Shown: positions 54,669-61,927 of the stretch, piece by piece | Layout of the letters: each line of letters starts with the position of its first letter | How positions within the stretch are numbered: the stretch's first letter is position 1 | Source: Catenovulum sediminis | GTDB lineage: Bacteria; Pseudomonadota; Gammaproteobacteria; Enterobacterales; Alteromonadaceae | Direction: 5' to 3' (one strand) | DNA: 64,000 nt | NCBI RefSeq assembly: GCF_040270295.1 | Contig: NZ_JBELOE010000060.1 | Notes under the pieces: model-generated | Told to the model about the DNA's origin: nothing | Databases searched by the model: none | The model's input: the letters and a program-made list of their open reading frames with translations, nothing else | Translations under genes and position numbers: made by a program

Positions 54669-55748
54669 TTGTTTCACTATATCGATGGCGGCTCATATAG
54701 CGAGCATACACTGAGAAAAAACAGTGAAGATCTGGCAGAAATCGCACTAAAACAACGTGTATTAAACAATATGTCAGAGCTTGATTTATCAACTGAGATT
54801 TTCGGTGAAAAGTTAGACTTGCCTATCATTTTAGCGCCTGTTGGTTTAACTGGCATGTATGCCCGACGAGGCGAAGTTCAGGCAGCAAAAGCAGCGGACA
54901 ATAAAGGCATTCCGTTTACTATGTCGACGGTTTCTGTTTGTCCTATTGAAGAAGTAGCGCCTAAAATTGAACGCCCAATGTGGTTTCAGCTTTACGTTTT
55001 AAAAGACCGTGGATTTATGCGCAACGTATTAGAGCGCGCTAAAGCAGCAGGTGTTACAACACTCGTTTTCACAGTGGACATGCCCGTACCCGGTGCCCGT
55101 TATCGTGATATGCATTCTGGTATGAGTGGCCCAAATGCTGCGCTGAGAAGAAATTTACAAGCTGTATGCCACCCACAATGGGCTATTGATGTGGGTTTGT
55201 TAGGCAAACCGCATGACTTGGGCAATATTTCGACCTACCGCGGTACCCCGACTAAATTAGAGGATTATATTGGTTGGTTAGGTGAAAATTTTGACCCTTC
55301 TATTTCATGGAAAGATTTAGAATGGATTAGAGATTTTTGGGATGGCCCTATGATAATCAAAGGGATTCTAGATGCCGATGATGCCAAAGACGCAGTGAAG
55401 TTTGGTGCGGATGGCATTGTCGTTTCAAACCATGGTGGCCGCCAGTTAGATGGTGTTTTATCTTCGGCAAAAGCACTCCCAATGATTGCTGATGCTGTTA
55501 AAGGTGACTTGAAAATACTCGTCGATTCGGGGATACGAAACGGCTTAGACGTTGTCAGAATGTTGGCCTTAGGTGCTGACTGCACCATGTTAGGTCGCTC
55601 GTTTATCTATGCGCTCGCAGCGCAAGGTCAAGCCGGTGTTGAAAACTTATTGGATTTATATAAAAAAGAAATGCGCGTTGCCATGACACTCACCGGCGCC
55701 AAGCGTATCAATGAATTAAACCGAGATTCACTGGTTAACATTAAATAA
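54669..55748 (+). CDS. lldD: L-lactate dehydrogenase (FMN-dependent, quinone-linked), unclear start
   Basis: 359 residues from a TTG at 54669, but LldD similarity begins at least 5 codons earlier: the same frame reads K-L-P-P-F-L-F-H-Y from about 54654. The frame stays open upstream with no ATG or GTG. E. coli LldD is 396 residues, and the first roughly 15 residues and some C-terminal residues are missing or altered. Core is intact: MSTVSVCPIEEVAP, FTVDMPVPGARYRD, IVVSNHGGRQLDGVL with the catalytic His, DSGIRNGLDVVRMLALGAD with FMN phosphate contacts. It oxidises L-lactate to pyruvate at the membrane. Confidence 0.88.
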   Translation: MFHYIDGGSYSEHTLRKNSEDLAEIALKQRVLNNMSELDLSTEIFGEKLDLPIILAPVGLTGMYARRGEVQAAKAADNKGIPFTMSTVSVCPIEEVAPKIERPMWFQLYVLKDRGFMRNVLERAKAAGVTTLVFTVDMPVPGARYRDMHSGMSGPNAALRRNLQAVCHPQWAIDVGLLGKPHDLGNISTYRGTPTKLEDYIGWLGENFDPSISWKDLEWIRDFWDGPMIIKGILDADDAKDAVKFGADGIVVSNHGGRQLDGVLSSAKALPMIADAVKGDLKILVDSGIRNGLDVVRMLALGADCTMLGRSFIYALAAQGQAGVENLLDLYKKEMRVAMTLTGAKRINELNRDSLVNIK

Positions 55749-55869
55749 TTCGCGACTTAAAACTTGTAACTTGTCACTTATCACTTGTAACTTGTCACTT
55801 ATCACTTGTAACTTGTCACTTATCACTTGTAACTTGTAGCTCGTAGCTCGTAGCTCGCAAAAAATGTAG

Positions 55870-55887
55870 GTCGGCGTTTACGCCGAC
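55870..55887. repeat. REP-like palindrome 1
   Basis: gtcggcgt tt acgccgac, perfect 8-bp stem with 2-nt loop, within the heptamer field. Confidence 0.8.
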
Positions 55888-56009
55888 AAGCACTGCTTAA
55901 TGTAAATACGTCGAATTAAAATCGTCACGTATAAGGAAACGCTTTAATATTAACTCGAAACTTGTAGCTCGCAGCTCGTAGCTTGTAGCTCGTAGCTCAA
56001 ATCCCGCCG

Positions 56010-56043
56010 CTCAATTGTCGCCCTAAAGGGACGACCCACCTTT
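56010..56043. repeat. 34-bp direct repeat, copy 1, with hairpin
   Basis: Starts ctcaattgtcgccctaaagg and ends acgacccacctttt; holds an 8-bp stem GTCGCCCT/AGGG(A)CGAC with one bulged A. An almost identical copy is at 56281-56314. Confidence 0.85.
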
Positions 56044-56280
56044 TAGCTGCGAGTCACGAGCTTCGAGCATTTAGCTAAGAACTCATACAAGATAGATTTG
56101 CCATTGACGTTAAGGCCTGCATTTAGATCAACAAAAGCAGAATGCACATGTATTGAAGATAGCCGCGTATAGAAATAAATGGATATTAACTCGAAACTTG
56201 TCACTTGAAACTTGTCACTTGAAACTTGAAACTTGAAACTTGTAACTCGAAGCTCGAAGCTCGCTGCTCAAAACTCGCCG

Positions 56281-56314
56281 CTCAATTGTCGCCCTAAAGG
56301 GACGACCCACCTTT
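56281..56314. repeat. 34-bp direct repeat, copy 2, with hairpin
   Basis: Same sequence as 56010-56043, differing only at the last bases. Preceded, like copy 1, by a heptamer array. Confidence 0.85.
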
Positions 56315-56479
56315 CATACTTAACTTAAAACTTGAAACTTGAAACTTGTAACTTGTAACTTGTAACTCGAAGCTCAAAGCTCGCAGCTCGAAGCTCGAAG
56401 CTCGAAGCTCACCACTATAAAAAAGCATAAAAAATCGTTACAATAGCGCCCCAAATAATATCAAAAGCAACCAACCACT

Positions 56480-57238
56480 TTGAAAGAATTATTAGCGCCG
56501 ATAAACAATTTTCTACATTGTAGCACGCCTGATGAATGGGTAGATGCAGCAGTAAAAACTGAAAACAGAACGGTTTTACTAACCGATCACATGATATGTG
56601 AGCTTAAGGCCGCACAAACCGCTATGTGGCTTATTCGCCGTTATGCGGTTGATAAAGAAAGTGGTGACGCATTACTTGCCTGGTTAGCCCCTTATGAAGA
56701 TTTTATTTACCGTAAAAACGGCAGCTTTGAAAGTTTATCCAAGCTTAAAAATGGTTTGTCCAAACAAATAAAAGCGCGCGAAGATTCGCCTTATGGACAA
56801 GATCTCATCGATAAAATGGTGTTGTTAATTAAAGAAGAGTTACACCATTTTTATCAGGTATTAGAAATTATGACTGCGCGTGATATCAAATACGATAACA
56901 TCAGCGCGGGGCGATATGCCAAAGGGCTTATCAAACATGTTAAAAACCACGAACCGGATACGCTTATCGACAAACTCATTTGTGGTGCGTACATTGAAGC
57001 CCGTTCGTGTGAACGTTTTGCCAAACTAGCCCCACACTTAGACACTGAGCTGGAAAAGTTTTATACATCTTTACTGCGCTCAGAAGCCCGCCACTATCAA
57101 GATTACCTGACATTAGCCGAACAAATCGCCGGCCAAGATATTTCCCAGCGTATCGAGTTTTTTGGACAAGTTGAGGCGGAACTTATTTTATCCGCCGATA
57201 AAGATTTCAAATTTCATAGTGGCGTACCAGCATCTTAA
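56480..57238 (+). CDS. miaE: tRNA-(ms2io6A37)-hydroxylase MiaE
   Basis: 252 residues from TTG 56480 (LKELLAPINNFLHCSTPDEW), which aligns with the start of known MiaE proteins; no nearby ATG or GTG. Diiron ferritin-like helices with ligand sets: LTDHMICELKAAQTAMW, KEELHHFYQVLEIM, EARSCERFAKLAP and SEARHYQDYLTLAEQ. It hydroxylates the isopentenyl group of ms2i6A37 in tRNA using O2. Confidence 0.93.
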   Translation: MKELLAPINNFLHCSTPDEWVDAAVKTENRTVLLTDHMICELKAAQTAMWLIRRYAVDKESGDALLAWLAPYEDFIYRKNGSFESLSKLKNGLSKQIKAREDSPYGQDLIDKMVLLIKEELHHFYQVLEIMTARDIKYDNISAGRYAKGLIKHVKNHEPDTLIDKLICGAYIEARSCERFAKLAPHLDTELEKFYTSLLRSEARHYQDYLTLAEQIAGQDISQRIEFFGQVEAELILSADKDFKFHSGVPAS

Positions 57239-57284
57239 GCCCTGTTAGCGAGATACAGGTCTGCGATACTTTGCCAATTGATAC

Positions 57285-57719
57285 TTATGAGTTCTTAACT
57301 CGATTCTCATTGCCCAAGGGAATTGAATTAAGTTCACACCAATCGATCAAGGCTTGCTCTGTTGCTTGATCTTCGTAAGCATACCACTTTTCAACTAAAT
57401 CTAATCGCTGTAAAAGCGATTTAAACTTGCCGTAAGCACCTCTTTGTTCAAACATGGCAGATACTTTATCAAGCTGATTTGGCATTTCTAACAATGTAAA
57501 ACGTATAACCGTTTTTTTACCTATCCCGAGGTCATTTTTTGAAGGAATACTAATATATTTTTCATTTTCGTAGATATCAGCAGGTAGCTCTTCGTCAACT
57601 GCCTCGCCTGCCAGATAGGTTTCACCGGTTTCAGTATCAATAAATGCTTCATTGTCAAAAGAATAACCACCCGATACAAAATCCATGGCTAATAAAAGGT
57701 CGTCCAATTTAACTTTCAT
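57285..57719 (-). CDS. UPF0158 family protein
   Basis: About 144 residues from ATG 57719, preceded by an excellent ggaggggg; an in-frame TTG 12 bp upstream is less likely. Landmark segments: KVKLDDLLLAMDFVSGG, FIDTETGETYLAGEAVDEEL and FKSLLQRLDLVEKWYAYED. This matches the UPF0158 family, whose function is unknown. It is convergent with miaE. Confidence 0.82.
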   Translation of the reverse strand: MKVKLDDLLLAMDFVSGGYSFDNEAFIDTETGETYLAGEAVDEELPADIYENEKYISIPSKNDLGIGKKTVIRFTLLEMPNQLDKVSAMFEQRGAYGKFKSLLQRLDLVEKWYAYEDQATEQALIDWCELNSIPLGNENRVKNS

Positions 57720-57826
57720 ATCCCCCTCCAAAAAAATTGCTTGATTAGATACACTGACACAGTTAGCGGTAATTAGCGTGAATCAAACTGTCTTAGATAA
57801 AAAACTAACACTGATTATAATCAAAA

Positions 57827-57958
57827 TTATTTTGCAAAACATATCCCATCATTTGCCAAACCGTAACGTACGTTAAAACTCATTACATGATATTCAGCGG
57901 CAATTGCACAAAACGAATAAAAAAAGAATAATAACAACGTCATTCTAAGACTAAACAT
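57827..57958 (-). pseudogene. N-terminal remnant of an endonuclease/exonuclease/phosphatase-family secreted protein
   Basis: On the minus strand an ATG at 57958 with AAGGA five bases before it begins a signal peptide MFSLRMTLLLFFF. One base shift in the T/A-rich run near 57920 gives YSFCAIAAEYHVMSFNVRYG and LANDG, then a stop at 57827-57829. The VMSFNVRYG motif is the hallmark start of EEP-superfamily nucleases and phosphatases. Everything after about 43 codons is lost. A short gene decay product between UPF0158 and pldA. Confidence 0.7.
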
Positions 57959-58087
57959 GGTGTCCTTCTATGGATAGTAATATATTGCAAATTAAACAAA
58001 CTCTATCACACCTAAACACGGGATTGTCAGCAAAAATTGGAAATATGAACGCCCTTTTGATTGATCCCACAGCTAAGAGTAAAAAAC

Positions 58088-59095
58088 GTGAATATAAGCC
58101 GTAACCTATTAGTATTATTAGCTAAATTATTATTTTTATTTTCGCTATCCAGTTACGCTGACGAACTGTCAGAGTATGAACGGTGCCAGCTAAAACAGCT
58201 TAATAGCTCGCTCGAAAATATATCAATAGAACAAATTAATCATCTTTGCAATTCGTTAAAAAATAAAGACACAACACACTCTAATGGTGCTCTATCACTA
58301 CGACTCAAAGAAGAGCGTAAAACGGCATTTAATCCGTATGTCATTACCCCGCATTTAATGAATTACATTCTACCGATTACTTATACGACGGGCTACAATG
58401 AAGCCGTTTATGCAGATTCACCTTTGGCGGATGCTTCTCAGCGATTTGAAGCCAAAATGCAGATTAGTTTTAAAGTACCTTTAAATTATGCCTCAATGTT
58501 TACCGAAAATGACGCCTTATTTTTTGGTATGACAATGCAATCTTGGTGGCAGGTTTATAGTAGCGTACATTCAAAACCTTTTCGTGAAACAAACTACCAA
58601 CCTGAAATATTTTATTTTTTACCGGTCAACTGGCAGCTACTAAATACCAGTACCAGTTTAATATTTGGTTTAGAACATCAATCGAACGGCCGTGAACTCC
58701 CCATATCTCGCAGTTGGAACCGAATCTATATGGGTATACTAGTAGAACATCCAGATTGGGTATTAAATTTACAGCCATGGTGGCGCATTCCTGAAAACCA
58801 AAACAATGATACGAGCGATCCTGACAGGGACGACAACCCAGATATTGCATATTATATGGGCTATTTTGAACTCAAAGGCGCCTATAGAATTGATCAAAAC
58901 ATGCAAACTCAATTTTTAATACGTCACAATATCAATACACATAAAGGCGCATTTGAAATTGGCTTTACATTTCCGATATGGGGACGGCTGCGCGGTTACT
59001 TGCAGTATTTCAATGGTTATGGGGAAAGTTTAATTGACTATAATAACGCGCAACAAAGGTTAGGATTAGGCATCGCCCTCACAGATTTACTCTAA
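58088..59095 (+). CDS. pldA: Outer-membrane phospholipase A1
   Basis: 335 residues from GTG 58088, which begins a clean signal peptide (NISRNLLVLLAKLLFLFSL, cut after SSYA); a TTG 27 bp upstream extends the frame but adds no sense. Twelve-strand barrel; catalytic His-Ser in GLEHQSNGREL and ISRSWNRIYMG, Ca-site and Asn region NDTSDPDRDDNPDIAYYMGY. It hydrolyses phospholipids in the outer leaflet when the membrane is disturbed. Confidence 0.92.
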   Translation: MNISRNLLVLLAKLLFLFSLSSYADELSEYERCQLKQLNSSLENISIEQINHLCNSLKNKDTTHSNGALSLRLKEERKTAFNPYVITPHLMNYILPITYTTGYNEAVYADSPLADASQRFEAKMQISFKVPLNYASMFTENDALFFGMTMQSWWQVYSSVHSKPFRETNYQPEIFYFLPVNWQLLNTSTSLIFGLEHQSNGRELPISRSWNRIYMGILVEHPDWVLNLQPWWRIPENQNNDTSDPDRDDNPDIAYYMGYFELKGAYRIDQNMQTQFLIRHNINTHKGAFEIGFTFPIWGRLRGYLQYFNGYGESLIDYNNAQQRLGLGIALTDLL

Positions 59096-59467
59096 TTTAA
59101 GTCCATAATATATAAGAAATTCACAGACTCAATATGTAGAAAAAAAGCCCGGGGTGCACACTTCCCGGGCAAAATACTTAGGAGAACTACTGAGTAGTTT
59201 TGTTATTATTAATTCAATACAAAACTTTTATGGCGAGCTTAGCTACCACTAGCCTATCAATAGATATACAAAATCCATTCCACAAAGCCAAACAAACAAC
59301 AAAAAAATAAATCCATTATTTTTCAATCACTTAAAAACAAACTATGATTCCCTAAAACTTAGAATTAATACAGCGCACCAAATAAACAAACCAATTTGGT
59401 GCAATAAACCATTCATAACCATTTAATTGTGGATGATTAAATACCAGTATTAATATTGAATACGCTT
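59096..59467. other. Intergenic region between pldA and the PilZ gene
   Basis: 372 bp. Apart from a GC-rich hairpin at 59147-59170 and a small aactac/gtagtt hairpin at 59185-59198, I see only AT-rich sequence and no convincing gene. Confidence 0.5.
59147..59170 (-). terminator. GC-rich terminator-like hairpin, orientation minus
   Basis: gcccggg / cccgggc stem, 10-nt loop, with T6 on the minus strand and AAAA on the plus strand side. It lies 298 bp after the PilZ gene stop on the minus strand and 52 bp after the pldA stop on plus, so it may serve a long minus-strand trailer. Confidence 0.6.
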
Positions 59468-61861
59468 TTAATCCAAAACATCAAAAACAAATTCGTTTTG
59501 TTGTTGATGGTTTTTGGCGATAGTCGCACTGTCAAAATTGTAGCGGATCATCGCTTCTCGGGTGACATCTGTTAAGGTAAAACAGGTTTGCACGGTTTCA
59601 ATATAACGCTCTAACTGTTGAGCTGCGGCGGGTTGAAAGGAATTTAGATAAGTGAGCTCGAGCTCTATCGATTTGTAATCTGGCTGAATAGCGGCATGTG
59701 ATTCAAGACGAATAACCCAAATACAGCCTCTTTTATATTCCTGTTGCAAACGTTTTTGCCGTTCTGGCTCACTGACTTCTTGTTCAAGCCAGGCAACCGG
59801 CTCTACTTGATGCTCATTACAAACCAGTAACAGCTCTGCATGTAGTTGATTTTGCGCTTTTTCATCTAATTTAAATCTCTCTAATAAAAAAGCTTCAAAT
59901 GCATTTTGATGGAATTGATGTGCTTTATCGAGCAACGCACTTAACCGGTTGGCGGTTGCCGATTGTGCCAAAATACAATACAGATCCTTATTAGGCTTTA
60001 ATAAAAAACCACAACATTGAGACGTTGACATCACAATCAGATTTCTTAAAGCCAGTTCTAATCCTTCAATATCTTGCCCAGCTTTCTTGTTATCTAAATG
60101 TTGATTATGAATCAGCCGGCTAAAAACCCCAGATACTTTACCTACGGGGCTGATAATGCGTAACCCCAATACTTTATATTGAGGATTAGTTGCCATCACT
60201 TGATACGCTTGAGCGCCGATCCCCCCTTTTACACTGCCCTCTAACAACGGAAAACTTAGCTTAACCTTACTACCTTTTTCAAAATCAAACCATTTATCAA
60301 CGCGAATCTGCAGCCCGCTGGGTGAAACATTAACGGTTTTAGCAACGCAATGCGCGCCTGCGCATTCCAACTTAACCAGCGTATCATAGCGCATACGTAA
60401 CTCTTTGCGCTTGCCTAAAATTTCATAACGAATTGCCTGAGTTTGTGTCGCTTCTAATTTTTCCTGCTTAAAACTCATCAATCGGTCTAAATGTTTAACT
60501 TCAACTTCGTGGTTTAAGTAACTATTTTTAGCGACACTATTGGTCACATCTAATAACAAAGCAAAATGTGATATCTGACTCAAGCGTTGCTGAACCGAAG
60601 CACCAATAGGTTGATTATGCTTTTTAATTTCTTCACCAGCAGACTCAGGAATAGAGACGGCTCGCCACGCGTTATTTAAATCAATTTCCTGCAACTGGAC
60701 TTTAAAAACCCGCCATCCCGGCTTTTGAGCACCAAACCCTAAAAACAAATCGGTGAGCTCAAACCTTTCTAACTCATCATAAGTCGCACTAAAATAATGT
60801 TTTTTACCATGCTGTACATGAGTAAAACAGAACAAGTATTCGTTTTTGACCGGTGTTAATTGATTTAACAAATGCGATAAACGACGACCTGACAAGAGTT
60901 CCCGAAGTTGGCAAATACCATTTTCATCTTGCCAGTAGTCCAATACATGTGCGTTGCTTTGCTGTTTGCAAACATAGGGAATATGTACTTCCATTCCCTT
61001 TTGCGCAATAAACAGGGGTAACGCACTATGCGTATAAAAATAACATTGCTCAAACAATATGTTGCGCGCCGATTGCAGTGTATTACAGGCATCTAAACGA
61101 TATTTTCGTTTATAGCTGCGCACATACTTTTCGACAAACTTGCCGAACGACTGGCTAACATCATCATCTAGCGTTGCTAAGCCTAAAATCGTGGTTTCTT
61201 TTTCTGTTTTTTGCCAACAAATTTTATATTTTGCTTCGCAAATCTGATCAACAAATTGTTGTTGCCAGTGTGAAAAAGACACAAGCAATGGAATATCGCT
61301 GTCAAAATGCTGAACCGATTTAATTTTAATCCGCAAACCAGAAGGTGAAATATCTCGCGTAATTGCATCGACAATCCGTTTACCACTTTTAAGTTTAACT
61401 TGCGTGGTGTAATTCATCCTTTCTTCATTTCGAATTAAACGCTGCCCGAATTCTACCGGCATCTGTAAAGTTCTTTCCACCTCACTTTGCTGTGTTTTAG
61501 ATTCAAATTGTTCACTTTTTGGTTTGACTTTAAAACGCGCTAAAATGTGCTCATAAATCGCGAAAGTGTAGGCTCCAGCATATAATTCAAGCAATGACTT
61601 ATAGGCGTCAATCGCTTTTTCTGGCATATAATGTGCGATGTTGTTATGTTCAAACAGTTGGCATTCAGACTTATAACGCTGGCGTAAATCAATTGGCCTT
61701 TGGCACGGTTTATTACGACGGTTCACTTCCATTTTTATTTGAAAACGATCTGCGTTAGAAAGATCTTGAGTATGCTGTACGAAAGTTTCTTCAAATGCGG
61801 GATCTTGCCTCAGTGGCGTCAATTGCTCGATAATTTGTTTAATATGCGCTGAATATTCCAC
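59468..61861 (-). CDS. Protein with two PilZ (c-di-GMP-binding) domains
   Basis: 797 residues, no signal peptide. First PilZ about residues 145-230 (RIVDAITRDISPSGLRIKIK, Asp170) and second about 485-580 (RKELRMRYDTLV basic motif, then NVSPSGLQIRVDKW from Asn511). Both have the RxxxR-like and (D/N)xSxxG c-di-GMP elements, clearest in the second. The rest, helical N terminus and a long middle and C-terminal part, is not recognised. It lies 66 bp after the histidine kinase gene on the same strand and may be co-transcribed. Confidence 0.85.
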   Translation of the reverse strand: MEYSAHIKQIIEQLTPLRQDPAFEETFVQHTQDLSNADRFQIKMEVNRRNKPCQRPIDLRQRYKSECQLFEHNNIAHYMPEKAIDAYKSLLELYAGAYTFAIYEHILARFKVKPKSEQFESKTQQSEVERTLQMPVEFGQRLIRNEERMNYTTQVKLKSGKRIVDAITRDISPSGLRIKIKSVQHFDSDIPLLVSFSHWQQQFVDQICEAKYKICWQKTEKETTILGLATLDDDVSQSFGKFVEKYVRSYKRKYRLDACNTLQSARNILFEQCYFYTHSALPLFIAQKGMEVHIPYVCKQQSNAHVLDYWQDENGICQLRELLSGRRLSHLLNQLTPVKNEYLFCFTHVQHGKKHYFSATYDELERFELTDLFLGFGAQKPGWRVFKVQLQEIDLNNAWRAVSIPESAGEEIKKHNQPIGASVQQRLSQISHFALLLDVTNSVAKNSYLNHEVEVKHLDRLMSFKQEKLEATQTQAIRYEILGKRKELRMRYDTLVKLECAGAHCVAKTVNVSPSGLQIRVDKWFDFEKGSKVKLSFPLLEGSVKGGIGAQAYQVMATNPQYKVLGLRIISPVGKVSGVFSRLIHNQHLDNKKAGQDIEGLELALRNLIVMSTSQCCGFLLKPNKDLYCILAQSATANRLSALLDKAHQFHQNAFEAFLLERFKLDEKAQNQLHAELLLVCNEHQVEPVAWLEQEVSEPERQKRLQQEYKRGCIWVIRLESHAAIQPDYKSIELELTYLNSFQPAAAQQLERYIETVQTCFTLTDVTREAMIRYNFDSATIAKNHQQQNEFVFDVLD

Positions 61862-61927
61862 CGTCTCACCTTAGCGTGCAATTTAGAACGAGTGGGCAGA
61901 GAAAAAGTCTATAATTCAAAGTAACGC

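Larger units (their letters stand above)
55757..56411. repeat. Heptanucleotide repeat arrays with REP-like hairpins
   Basis: About 655 bp of non-coding sequence between lldD and miaE. Arrays lie at about 55757-55860, 55954-56000, 56189-56276 and 56319-56411. They are made of 7-bp units of two related kinds, AACTTGT-like (second base A or C, T in the middle) and AGCTCGT-like (A to G and T to C together). Within arrays the first kind comes before the second. A short array in the opposite direction is at 56044-56068. The arrays surround hairpins at 55870-55887, 56016-56034 and 56287-56305. No open frame of interest is seen. Confidence 0.9.

Noticed and set aside
55757..56411. CRISPR array
   Set aside because: Units are 7 bp and contiguous, with no unique spacers and no cas genes.
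57970..58104. 44-codon open frame overlapping the pldA start
   Set aside because: Poor ribosome site, no recognisable features, and it overlaps the signal peptide coding region of pldA.
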